Below, piece by piece: positions 55,401 to 64,000 of a DNA stretch of 64,000 bases. Position numbers and translations under genes: made by a program. Positions within the stretch are counted from its first letter, which is position 1; every line of letters begins with the position of its first letter. The notes under the pieces were generated by a model. That model saw only the letters and a list, made by a program, of their open reading frames with translations. It was not told the DNA's origin and searched no databases. Source of the DNA: Prorocentrum cordatum (taxonomy: Eukaryota; Sar; Dinophyceae; Prorocentrales; Prorocentraceae); contig CAUYUJ010020726.1 in assembly GCA_963575745.1 (NCBI GenBank), positions 969,969-1,033,968 on the forward strand. Direction: 5' to 3'.

Positions 55401-58400
55401 GCCCGGGGGCCGTCGAAGAGCGTCGGGAAGCTGCTGACCCCGGCCATGCCAGGCCCGGGTCAGTCAGGCCTTGCACTAAGTCGGGCGTGTCCCCCTCCAG
55501 GGGGATTGTCGACGAAAAATTAGAAAGATACTCAAAAATACTCCAACATGGTCAACACATACTCCAGAAATAGTCCCCAGACTATTTTTGTTCGTTACTA
55601 TTTTTGCATTTTCCTCCTGTAGAGGGACAGGCCCGACCTAAGCCTTGCAGAATCCTGCAACATCCTGCGAGATCCTGCACCCAAGCCCAGATCAATGCGG
55701 AGGGTCCCGCAGGATCCGGCAGGATCCTGCACCCAGGTCCCGGTCAAGTGCGGCCCTGGCCCTGCAGGATCCTGCAAGATCAGGCGCCCTGGCTGACCCC
55801 CGTTTGCATTGACCCCGGACCCCCGTCTCAAGGCTCCCGAAAACGACTCAGGATGAAAAACCGGTCCCGGGGAAAGGTTCGGGGCTTCCGGGGGTCGACG
55901 TATGAAAAAAACATGGCGCTGGGGGTCTGGGAAGTTGGGAGGGCCAACGCTATTACAGTCGAGGCGTCGACCTAAGGAACCCAAAATAAGAAACGAGGCC
56001 CCCTTTTTCCATCAGTTAAACTTGGACTTCCCATCGACAACTTTTGGAAAGCCTTAGGCAAGGGGTGGAACAATTAAGCAACACCGAGCCCCTCCCCAAC
56101 GAAAAGGGTTCCTTCTTCAGCGCCCCGATTGTAGGGACAGGGGACGGTTGCTGCAGATGTGCCAAACCAAACCGCCCAAATGTATGATCCCTCATGCAAA
56201 GACGGGGACCTCAGCGAGGCCACGTCTTCACTGTGTTGTCAGAGTTCGAGGCTCTTTTATCCCGGCATGCGGGAAGCGGGTCCCGATGGAAACGGGCCCT
56301 GGACCCCCAGGCCTTCCCCCCGGACTCGATCTTCTCCTCCCGCGTCGCTTCCTGACCGTCCCCGGGGCCCGTGGAGGGCCGCGGGGAAGCCAACAGGCAC
56401 ACCGGCGAGGCAAACAAAAACCTCAGGACCCGCTGACCCCAGGACCCGGACGCCAGGACCTTTTTCACAGCGTCGACCCATGGGAGGCCTCGGCCCATTC
56501 CCCGGGACCGGTTTCTCGCCAGAAGTCCTTGTCTGACGGTCCCGAGGGCCCGTTTGGACGCCCGAAATGGGTACGGAAAAAATCGGTACAATGCCCAACA
56601 GCAAATGTTGTCCCAAACCAACAGCGGCCGCTGTTGGGCAGGCGGCCTTCCGTCTCGAATGGGCACAGGCCGCGGCGGCGTGGACAGCGAGTCCTGCTCA
56701 AATTCGCACAGGATCCGCTGTTGGGCACTGTACCCACTCTTGCCGTGCCCATTTCGTTCGTGCAGAGCCGATGAGGGCCTCCAGAGGCCGAGCGCGTGTT
56801 GAAGGACCTCCCGGCGTGGTCTGCTCATGGCCCGCCCGGCAGGATCCGCTGTTGGGCTCTGTACCCACTCTTGCCGTGCCCACTTCGGTCGTGCAGAGCC
56901 GGCGAGGGCCTCCAGAGGCCGTTAACACGCGCTGAAGGACCTCCCCGCGTGAGCTGTGCGTGGCCCGCCCGGCGAGGGGCTCCCTATATATAGGCTGGCC
57001 CCCCTGCCCCCCCCCCCCCCCTCGGCGGGCGCCCCTCGAGGCCATCCCGCCGCGTGCGCCGCAGCTCCCCGCGCCGGGCGCCCAGGTGCCAGAAGCAGCC
57101 CCGGGGCTGCAGGCCCGCGCGCACGGCGCGGTCGGCGCGCGGGGCGCCCCAGTGCAGCGCGTGCAGGCGCGCGAGCCAGGACAGGGCCGCGCGCACCTCC
57201 GCCCCGCCGCAGGCCCGCGCGGCCGCGCCCGGGTGCCGCTGCAGGCGTGGGGGAGCAGCGGGCGGCCCGCGGAAGCCCCGTGTGGGTCAGTGGACGCCCC
57301 GAGGCCCTCTCGAGGCTTCGGGGGCCTCGGGGTCTGCCGGAGGTCCGCTGGAACCCTCTGGAGGTGCTGGCGCCGCTCGCCTTGGAGGTGGGGCTTGGAA
57401 TGCCCGACAGGTTGCGATCAAGGTCTTTAAGTACTCTCTGTCAGCGCGCCTGCGGCCGGCCCGCAGCAGCAGGTCGGGCGTGTCCCCCATTGCGGGCGGA
57501 GTCTAGGCGACGAGCAGAGCAACCACAAAAACTACCCTTCCAAAGTGAGCCCAAATACCGAGCAGGACGTCCCCGGACCATGTTTTTGGACTATTTTTGA
57601 AACTTCCCCTGTGGAGGGGCATGCCCGACTTAACCGCAGAAAAAGGACACAACGGTGAGGATGCAGGGGCCTTGGGGGGCCAGGTCGACACTGTACGAGC
57701 GGGGCGCGGCCAGTGGAAGCGGCCAAGGATGAGGTAGCACTATAGAAGGGCCCCCAACCGAACCCTTTGGGAGGCGACCTAGTTCAGGAGGCCGAGAGCA
57801 TTGGGGATTGAGGGCGTTTGCTGCAGATGTATGAAACCAAACCGCCCAGATTTCTTATCCCGAATGCAAAGACGGAGACGTCAGTGAGCACACGTCTTTA
57901 CTATACTATTAGAGTTAGGGATCCGCTTATTCTCGATGAAAGGATGGGCCGAAGGGGAAGGATGCAAGGGGGAACCTTGGAAAGTCGCACATCCATACAA
58001 TGCGGGTTGACTGTAAGCAGAAGCTGTGGGAGGTCCGCGCAGATTTCTGGATCGGCGCTGGACCCCCTCCCAGGCGCGTGGAGCGCGGCGCTCAAAGCGC
58101 CGCCAGGGGGCTCTAACGCCGATCCAAGAAATCCGCGCGGACCTCCCACATGTTTTGCTTACGGTCGGACGTGGGACAGAAACAAAAACACCCTCCAAGA
58201 ACACGAGACCCTCCGCTGGCCCAAACTGAGGAGCATTCGAGGGTGCCCTTTCCCAGGATGCACGATCACATCCAGCAAACACGAAGAACGTCAGGATACC
58301 CTCCCCAGACCTGCGACGTCCTGATTTTTCGATGCGGGGTCCCTGGAAGTCCCGACCCTTTCCCCAGGACCGGTTTTTCCAACCGAGTCGTTTTTTGACG

Positions 58401-58785
58401 GCCCCGAGGCCCGGCGAGGGCCCCCCGAGGCCTAGACTGGCCCAAAACCCCCCGCCCCGACTTTTTTTTTCGCGACGCGATCGTGCCTGGGTATACAGTG
58501 CACCCTCCCCGAACCGACCTTGATCGCAGAACTCTCGGGGCGCGCAAGCATGGATTGGCAATCCATGGATTTGGCGCGCGGTCGCCAAACCCACGGATCG
58601 GGAGAGGTGCCCTCGCCAAAATGCGGCCGGTGCCGCCTGGCTCGGCGGCGGAAGCCCGCCATCCCCCACGGAAACGGGACCCGTCGCTAATCCACGCCCC
58701 CTTGATCCATGTTCGCGGAGGGGGGGGGGAGGGGAGGCGGAGGAGGAGGAGGGGGAGGGGAGGGGAAGGAAGAGGAGGAGGAGGA

Positions 58786-58816
<31 letters not shown>

Positions 58817-60668
58817 AGGAGGAGGAGGAGGGAGGAGGAGGAGGAGAAGGAGGAGGAGGAGGAGGAAGGAGAGGAGGAGGAGGAGAGGAGGAGGAGGAGG
58901 AGGAGGATGAGGAGGAGGAGGAGGAGGAGGAGGAGGGGAGGAGGAGGAGGAGGAGGAGGAGGAGGAGGAGGAGGAGGAGGAGGAGGAGAGGGAGGAGAAG
59001 GAGAGGAGGGAGGAGAGGAAGGAGGAGGAGGAGGAGGAGGAGAGGAGGGAGGGAGGAGGAGGGAGAGAGGAGGAGGAGGAGGAGGAGGAGGAGGAGGAGG
59101 AGGGAGGAGGAGGGGGAGAAGGAGGAGGAGGACAAGGAGGAGGAGGAGGAGGAGGAGGAGGAGGAGGAGGAGGAGGACGACGAGGAGGAGGAGGAGGAGG
59201 ACCAGTCCGACCGCGTGCCGCCGCCTGGCTCCCCCGGAGGCAGAGGTTGAGGCGGCGGCCCTCCCCGAGGCGCTCCACCAGCAGGGCCCGGGGGCACGCC
59301 GCCCCCGCCCTGCGCAGGGCCTCGGCGTGGCCCTGCTCGTAGAAGCTGGCCTCCACGAGGTTCGGGGGCGGCAGAGAGGGGGGTGCCCAAGAGGGGGGGG
59401 TGCAAATCATGGTGGGCAGCATGTGCGCGGCCCCTGGGGGGGGGGGGCAGGAAGGTAATGAAATAAGAAGAGGGGGGGGCAGGAAGGTAATGAAATAAAT
59501 GAGAAGGGGCGCCATGATACCTGGAGAGAGATATCATGGCCCCCGCCATGAGATCCCCCCCCCTAGTCATCACCCCTCTCCTTGGCCGCCCCCGAGAGGT
59601 ACGAGGCGAAGTCGCGCGAGGCCTCGGTCCCGGCGGGCTCCGCCGGCGCCCAGACCTCAAGAGAAGACGTTAGACGCCATAGAAAAAATCCAAATCAATG
59701 GATGGTTTGATCGATATATCGGGAGCAGCCAAGAGGGGGGCGTCCAAGAGGGGGGGTGCAAATCATGACTGGCGGCATGTGCGCGGCCCAGCCCGGGGGC
59801 CAGGGACGTAATGAAACAAGAAGGGGCGCCGCGAAATCTGGGGAGATATCATGGCCCACGAGATATCATGGCCCACGCCATGATATCCACCCCCCCCTAG
59901 TCATCACCCCCCTCTTTTCCGCCCCCGAATATAAGGAGATCGACTGGGAAGCCGGGAACCAGGAGCTCATCGAAATCGGCCCGGAACCAATATAACCAGG
60001 AACCCGGGAACCCAGAACCGGGAACCCAGGAGCCCAGCCGGCCACCAAAATCGGCGGGACACTTTCGCCAAATCTTTCAATTTCTGGGCCCCTATCAGTG
60101 CAAACACTGATTAGGGAAAAACGGTATAAGCATAAATTTCTGGCGCTCCGCAAGGAATTCTGAGATCTGCGCTGGACTCCCCTCCCTGGCGCGCGGAGCG
60201 CGCCAGGGGCGGCGCCAGAGGCGCCGCCGGGAGGGCCCAGCGTGGATCCAAGAGATCCGAGCGGAGCGCCAGAAGTTTATGTTCATGGCGTTTTTTCTCC
60301 TTCGAGACCTGCTTGACAACCACGCCGCACACCGCCGAAGGCTCGCCGCCTCTGTCGCTGCTCGCGAGGCGCACGTCCAGCTGAGCGATGACGCCCAGGC
60401 CGCTCCACAACTCCTGCAGCAGGCTGCACGTGACGTCGCCGACCTCGGCGAAGACGGCACCACCCGAGTCGCGCAGGCAGGCCAGGCAACACCGCGCCAC
60501 TCGCTGCTGCTCCTCTGGCCGGTCGAGCAGAGAGCCCTCCCGCTCCGATGCCGCCGGGTTCAGCGCCGGCGCCAGACTTTGCGGATTGGCATCGGCAGCA
60601 TCGACAATTCCGAGCTCGGCCAGCACCAGGTCAGCGATGCTCTCCTCCAGAGTCGCCGCTCTCGCCAT
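52480..60668 (-). CDS. CHK/ecdysteroid-kinase-like (APH fold) phosphotransferase, six exons
   Basis: Predicted small-molecule kinase of the aminoglycoside/choline kinase fold; substrate unknown. Exon 1, 60668-60309: MARAATLEESIADLVLAELG to AVCGVVVKQ with the ATP-binding Lys. Exon 2, 59655-59596: VWAPAEPAGTEASRDFASYL. Exon 3, from 59356 to about 59230: VEASFYEQGHAEALRRAG, then ACPRALLVERL. Exon 4, 57238 to about 57010: ALSWLARLHALHWG and GCFWHLGARRGELRR. Exon 5, about 54832-54737: TVCHGDAKASN, catalytic Asp at 54751-54753. Exon 6, 52882-52480: VLFDSDGSVAFCDFQWTGKA (DFQ at 52837-52845) to ERIWGAFPVSA and TGA. Lys, SYxxExxFY, HGDxKxxN and DFQ come in family order. Intron 1 is GT-AG; introns 2 and 5 lack GT-AG when the motif is preserved. 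Donors of introns 3 and 4 are not fixed. Confidence 0.85.
53740..53950. repeat. Dispersed repeat related to 58170-58320
   Basis: Shared blocks: AAACATCCTTCAAGAGCACG, TCTGTCGGCCAAA-like, TACCCTCCCCAGA and ACATCCAACAA. Both copies flank a family-1 foldback element (53978 and 58009) and may be part of a larger unit. Confidence 0.55.
53978..54092. mobile_element. Family-1 foldback element in kinase intron 5
   Basis: TCGGAGGTCCGCGCGGACTT at the left pairs with the reverse of CCGCGCGCACCTCCGA at the right. The interior holds GATC/GCATCGGCGCTGGACC and the palindrome GGCGCGCGGAGCGCGCC. Shorter on the right than the other copies. Confidence 0.75.
54475..54662. mobile_element. Family-2 TIR element in kinase intron 5 (188 bp)
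   Basis: Left GTCGGACCTGTACCCCTACA + GGGGGATCTTCGACGAAAAA; right, read in reverse, GTCTGGCCTGTCCCTCTACA + GGGGGATTTTCGACGAAAAA. The TIRs are about 50 bp. The middle is AT-rich with an inner palindrome ATAGTCCCCCGACTAT. Confidence 0.85.
54845..55035 (-). mobile_element. Family-R element at the 3' end of kinase intron 4
   Basis: Ends CCCAGGCATGATCACG and CGACGTCGCATG read from the other side. The interior is CGGGCCCCGGGACCGTCAAG, AACGACTCGGGATGAAAAG. On the coding strand it ends about 12 bases before the CAG of exon 5. Confidence 0.72.
55085..55440. repeat. Partial family-R copies and a 94-bp tandem duplication
   Basis: 55085-55160 carries AAAACGACTCGGTAGGAAGA and GGGGAAAGGGTCG from family R. 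55155-55345 holds two copies of a ~94-bp unit starting GCATGGAACAAATCAGGACG and ending in ACCCGGACCCCC-like sequence. Confidence 0.65.
55480..55637. mobile_element. Family-2 TIR element in kinase intron 4 (158 bp)
   Basis: Left GTCGGGCGTGTCCCCCTCCA, right GGGACAGGCCCGAC. Flanked on both sides by CTAA (55476-55479 and 55638-55641), a possible 4-bp target duplication. The interior has GTCGACGAAAAATTAGAAAG and the inner palindrome around AGTCCCCAGACT. Confidence 0.82.
55835..56560 (+). repeat. Further family-R fragments and a ~130-bp dispersed segment
   Basis: Family-R fragments at 55835-55915 (reverse), 56320-56480 and 56485-56560. 56135-56265 (TTGCTGCAGATG, AAACCAAACCGCCCA, ACGTCTTCACT) is repeated at 57803-57935. 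Confidence 0.6.
56710..56985. repeat. 131-bp tandem duplication
   Basis: GGATCCGCTGTTGGGC, TGTACCCACTCTTGCCGTGC, CCACTTCGGTCGTGCAGAGC and GAGGGCCTCCAGAGGCCG occur in both copies, starting at 56711 and 56842. An inverted AACAGCGG/CCGCTGTTGGGC pair precedes them at 56620-56640. It lies in kinase intron 4. Confidence 0.85.
57473..57629. mobile_element. Family-2 TIR element, degenerate, in kinase intron 4
   Basis: Ends GTCGGGCGTGTCCCCC and GGGGCATGCCCGAC. The interior is diverged but keeps ACTATTTTTGAA and the CCCCTGTGGAGGGG right arm. Confidence 0.65.
58009..58166. mobile_element. Family-1 foldback element in kinase intron 3
   Basis: GACTGTAAGCAG, TGTGGGAGGTCCGCGC, GATTTCTGGATCGGCGCTGG on the left; the mirror GCCGATCCAAGAAATCCGCG, CGGACCTCCCACA, TTTTGCTTACGGTC on the right. 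The best-preserved inverted ends of the family in this window, about 55 bp long. Confidence 0.82.
58300..58498 (+). mobile_element. Family-R element in kinase intron 3
   Basis: Left ACCCTCCCCAGACCTGCGAC, right CGACGCGATCGTGCCTGGGT. The interior is CTTTCCCCAGGACCGGTTTT, GAGTCGTTTTTTGACGG, CCGAGGCCCGGCGAGGGCCC. Confidence 0.75.
58715..59205. repeat. (GGA)n tract, ~490 bp, in kinase intron 3
   Basis: Purine tract on the plus strand, so a pyrimidine tract on the coding strand. It starts only about 25 bases after the recognisable end of exon 3. Confidence 0.93.
59362..59595 (+). mobile_element. TIR element, family 3, copy C (234 bp), exactly at the kinase exon 2/3 border
   Basis: Begins TCGGGGGCGGCAGAGAGGGG and ends CTCCTTGGCCGCCCCCGA. 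A perfect 5-bp duplication GAGGT flanks it (59357-59361 and 59596-59600). On the kinase strand this reads TCGT-ACCTC-element-ACCTC-GTGG. Taking out the element and one ACCTC restores TCG TAC CTC GTG GAG GCC (SYLVEA). Element plus duplication is 239 bp, not a multiple of three. An internal ~30-bp duplication makes it longer than the other copies. Confidence 0.88.
59719..59928 (+). mobile_element. TIR element, family 3, copy D (210 bp), in kinase intron 1
   Basis: Begins TCGGGAGCAGCCAAGAGGGG and ends CCCTCTTTTCCGCCCCCGA. Flanked by a perfect ATATA duplication (59714-59718 and 59929-59933). The interior GATATCATGGCCCACG segment is tandemly repeated. Confidence 0.88.
60124..60288. mobile_element. 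Family-1 foldback element in kinase intron 1
   Basis: Left GTATAAGCATAAATTTCTGG + CGCTCCGC; right, read in reverse, CCATGAACATAAACTTCTGG + CGCTCCGC. The core GGCGCGCGGAGCGCGCCAGG is shared with the family. The right end is about 15 bases from the donor side of exon 1. Confidence 0.82.
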
Positions 60669-60839
60669 CGCGCGCGGGACGGCTGGCAGCGTGCTGCCTC
60701 GAGCGAGGGCAGCCTCGGATCAGAGTGTCTACGTAGCCCTGGCGGAGCCCAGCCAAATCCGCGAAGATCGGTGGACGATCCCGAAGCCTGAAGCTTGGGA
60801 ATCCGAACTCCTGGGCCTCCCGCTCGGCAGCTCTCGGAC

Positions 60840-62997
60840 TCGAAACTCACGTACTCCAGACTTTGTTATCGGGATCCCCTAGAGGGATGGGATCTTTGTT
60901 CTCCTCATCTGCACCAGGCTCTCAGGCGATCTCGTGCACAGCTACCTTCAGCATTCCTCAAAGGAGATGGTGAGCAGCGGGCTTGCAGTGCAAAGGTCGG
61001 CCTGGTGCCCGCGCATGCGCCCTCAACGAGCCGCGGGCTTGTGCGGGCACCCACCTCCACGCACACCTGCATCGGAGCGGGACGTAGGCCGACGGGAAGC
61101 CCTCGGCCGCTTCTGGCCAGCGACTATTTTCGCCCCTCGGGCTTCCAAAGCGCAGCGTCTCGGGCAGAAGCGGAGACGAAAGGAAAAGCTGTCCGCACAT
61201 GCGACCGCGCGAACGGCGCGCGCAGTGGCGAGCCGAGGCCAGCGATGGGACGCTGTCGTGGCCCGCCGGTGAGGCTCGCTGAAAGCTGCGCCGTGACCGC
61301 GCGTCGCACGCCCTCCCCGAGCGGACGCCGAGCGCCCCCACCACCCCCCTTGCGTGACACTGGGCCGCTGGGCAAGAGTGACCTTCGGTGCGCGGCTTTT
61401 GGGGGCGCGGGGGGGAAGGCCCAGGCACCCAGGGCCGCCACACCATCGCACCGCATTCGCCGATCGGGGAGCCCCAGCGGGCCCACACCGCAGGACCCTC
61501 CGGCGGAGGGCCACTCCTGCGGGAAGTCGACCTCGTGCCGACGGCGGAGGCCCGCTCCGCCCCCCCCCCCCGCAGTGGGCCACTCGCAAGAGCGACCCTG
61601 GGCAACAAGAGAAGCCCCTGGTGCGCGGCCTCAGGGAGCCTCGACGGGCCCAGGTCAAAGCCCGCGATCCAGTGCCGGGGTCACCCCTGTGGGCCCGCAC
61701 CCACCGATGCTGATACCACTGGGGAAACAGCAGGTGAGAATTGGAAAAGAGGGGGGGGAGCGAAAAACAGCGTCACAGAAAGCGCTCGTCACCACCGTCG
61801 CGGCATTGGAACATCATGCCACGCTGCACACCCGGGCTGTAGCTCGACGCCTCCTGTGAGTTCCATGGCCAGCAGGATGCATCACCTGATATAACCGCAT
61901 CCCCCGATTGATAGCAAGCATGCCCCCTCTTCCCCTCTTTGTGTCCACGGTGATGAACGTGGTGCGCTCGCACTCGTGGCGGGCGGAGCCTGGCGGGCGG
62001 AGCCTGGCGGGCGGAGCCTGCAGGCGGAGCGTCGCTGGGCGCAGGCGCGGGCGCAGGCGGGCGGAGGCGGTGCGCGGGGCGCTGCCTCCGCACCTCCGGC
62101 CTCTGGGCCGAGGCCCGCACCTCGGCATCTGGCCCCGGACACGTCCTCACGGGCTGTGGCCACCACCGCTACCAGGAATGGCTCCAATGCTCTCCCCACT
62201 CCGCCTTGCCCTCCACAGGCGCAACCAGACGCTCGGACTGTGAAGCAGGTCGCACGCGCCACCAGATGCCATGTCGCAGACATGGTAGGCGTAGTCGAAG
62301 CCCCACCAGCCCTCCGGACGGCAGGTGGCGCAAGGTTGTCCCCGAAGCCACCACCAGGCTCGATCTCCTCCACGGCCGGCGCGGGCGGGGAGCGCCCGAT
62401 TTTGCAGACGCGGCTCCTGCCCGAGACTCCAGCCCTGTCTCTTACAGCACCGCCCGAAGCTTCCGGCGGGCACGCGGATGCAGGCGGCTCTTTCGCAGCA
62501 GCGGGCTCTCGCCTGAGTGCCCCTCACAGTTCCATAGCCCTGCAGCTCGGCGCCCCCGACGCCTGCGCGCAAGAGAGGGCGGGTGGTCTTCCGAAGCCGA
62601 GATCCCGACGGACTGCCTTCCCGCGTGCTGACGCCGAAACTCAAGATTACCGCTCCCATCGCAATCTCCAGGAAGCCCGAACCCGGTTCATGAATTGCGC
62701 CTGCCAGCCTTTGCCAGCCCTCCGCGGGCCCGCAATCGTTCCGCTGCTTCCGCCGCCCCCCCGCCGGCCTTCCGCCAGCTGCCGCCAAGGGCGAGGCTGC
62801 GCCGAAGGCGAGGCCCCTGATATATCTGGAGGGGACGCGCCACATGATGCACGGATGCAGGCTGGTCCCTTGCCAGACCGACAGTGCACGGTCGCGAATT
62901 GGGGGGGGGCGAGGAGGCGGGGTGGGGGGAGGGGAGAGACCCCCACGAGGCGCACCCTCTCCGAGCCAGCTTCGCGAGCGCGCTCGCACCTCTTCGC

Positions 62998-63033
<36 letters not shown>

Positions 63034-63050
63034 CCTGCGCTGTCTGCAGC
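60840..63050. other. No supported gene
   Basis: GC-rich sequence with long open frames on both strands. 61977-62025 is a GGCGGGCGGAGCCT tandem repeat. A minus-strand stretch at 62260-62340 reads EGWWGFDYAYHVCDMASG, faintly like the FDxANHFCE segment of choline/ethanolamine kinases, but with no other supporting motif. Poly-C (62999-63032) ends the stretch. Confidence 0.4.
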
Positions 63051-63059
63051 AGCAGAGCA

Positions 63060-63230
63060 CGGCAGAAACATACCTTTTCTCGCTGGTCCGCGCGGATCTC
63101 TGGGATCTGCGCTGGACCCCCCCCCCTCCCTGGCGCGCGGAGCGCGCCAGGGCAGGCGCCGAAGGCACCGCCAAGGGGGCCCCCGGCGCCGATCCAAGAC
63201 ATCCGCGTGGAGCGCCACAGTTTTCTGCCG
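63060..63230. mobile_element. Family-1 foldback element
   Basis: Outer arms CGGCAGAAA and TTTCTGCCG, inner arms GGTCCGCGCGGATCTC-GGATC and GATCC-ACATCCGCGTGGAGC. The core GGCGCGCGGAGCGCGCCAGG matches the copies at 53978 and 60124. Confidence 0.78.
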
Positions 63231-63689
63231 CTTGCCGCGCACATGATACGCCACGCTCCCGGCAGCTGCGCCGACGGACGGCGATCCTTCCTCGACCGCA
63301 CTGTGCTTTCGCGAGCCGCGCGGCCGAGGAGCGGCGCGGCCATGGAACGGCACGGCCGGAGCCCGCGTGTCCCAGAGCCCGGCAGAGCTCAGAAGCTGCG
63401 CGACAGCAGCTCCAAAGCTCCCCAGCTTCTTTGTGGGGGGAACGCAAGCACAAACACCATGCCTAACCCGAACCATCCCTGGGCCCGCGTGGCGAATGCG
63501 CCCTCCCGGCCGAGGCCATCGCGGATGGACCCCAAAAGGGTCCCGATGGATACGCAGGCCTCCGACGTCGTGGACTCTTCACAAAGGTGGACCCCTAGAG
63601 GTTTGGATCTGATGAGGGGGACGAAGACTCACATACCTATACGACCACCCTTCGGGGTGATAAGGAGGTTGTGGGGGGGGAGAGGGGGG

Positions 63690-63990
63690 GAACCAACATC
63701 TGACTCAATCGATTTTACTATCGATCTCACTCAACGGGACACCACGGGACACCACGGAACACCACGGGACACCACGGGACACCTCTCGATCTCACTATCG
63801 GTCTCACTATCGATCTCATTATCTATCTCACTCAGCGGGACACCATAGGACACCACGGGACACCTCGAGACACCACATCGATCTCACTATCGATCTCACT
63901 ATCGATCTCACTATCGATCTTACCCAACGGGACACCACAGGACACCACGGGACACCGGCGGGACACCGCCCGGCCCAACTGGGACACCTC
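63690..63990. repeat. ATCGATCTCACT and GGGACACCAC tandem arrays
   Basis: Two short units (12 bp and 10 bp) alternate in blocks up to the end of the window, so the array may continue beyond it. Confidence 0.92.
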
Positions 63991-64000
63991 CCGGCCACCG

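Noticed and set aside
57881-59515. 544-aa minus-strand ORF as a single gene
   Set aside because: It runs through a (CCT)n tract and several elements. Only the VEASFYEQGHAEALRRAG part is coding, as an exon of the kinase.
62260-62340. Choline/ethanolamine kinase exon on the minus strand
   Set aside because: Only a short FDYAYHVCDM resemblance; no catalytic motif found within several kilobases.

Overview
The window looks like nuclear DNA of a dinoflagellate. Four things in the sequence point there: (i) relics of the dinoflagellate spliced leader (SL) lie just upstream of two ORFs (39178-39194 and 41111-41130); (ii) genes have GC-AG as well as GT-AG introns, and short direct repeats sit at several exon/intron borders; (iii) introns are packed with short terminal-inverted-repeat (TIR) elements, as described for dinoflagellate introners; (iv) several ORFs resemble multicopy protein families I know only from dinoflagellates. 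Base composition is GC-rich and microsatellites are very abundant. I cannot name the species.

Layout. 1-3300: simple repeats and one TIR element. 3346-9769 (+): a Slo/BK-type potassium channel in four exons. 9770-12390: minisatellite and GAT repeats. 12390-17000 (-): a decayed non-LTR retrotransposon plus a dinoflagellate-type ORF. 17200-20600: a 2-kb minisatellite and hairpin-bearing repeats. 20600-23450: an ORF fragment and a second decayed LINE (-). 23450-27150: CCTCAG hexamer arrays with a duplicated flank. 27600-31680 (+): two broken dinoflagellate-type ORFs. 31755-34945: a divergent pair of Gly-Tyr-Asp-repeat proteins. 35165-35462: an array of 33-bp hairpin units. 36618-38251: two small divergent coiled-coil genes with GC-AG introns. 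39178-43214 (+): two SL-tagged retrogene-like ORFs, the second transposase-like. 43450-52450: almost entirely repeats and dispersed elements, with a possible EF-hand exon. 52480-60668 (-): a CHK/ecdysteroid-kinase-like gene in six exons. 60700-64000: no gene I can support, some foldback elements and a terminal repeat array.

The main result is the relation between the elements and the introns. A family with TIR TCGGGGGCGGC and 5-bp target duplications has four copies here. One copy (59362-59595) sits inside the kinase coding sequence so that removing the element plus one duplication rejoins the reading frame and a family-typical motif, yet that intron would have no GT-AG ends. A second, foldback family has a copy inside a 227-bp GT-AG intron of the channel. 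These are candidate introners.

The channel and kinase exons show no frameshift where I could follow them. The retrogene-like and transposon-like ORFs each need one or more single-base shifts, mostly in homopolymers. This fits decay of mobile copies, although read errors are not excluded.
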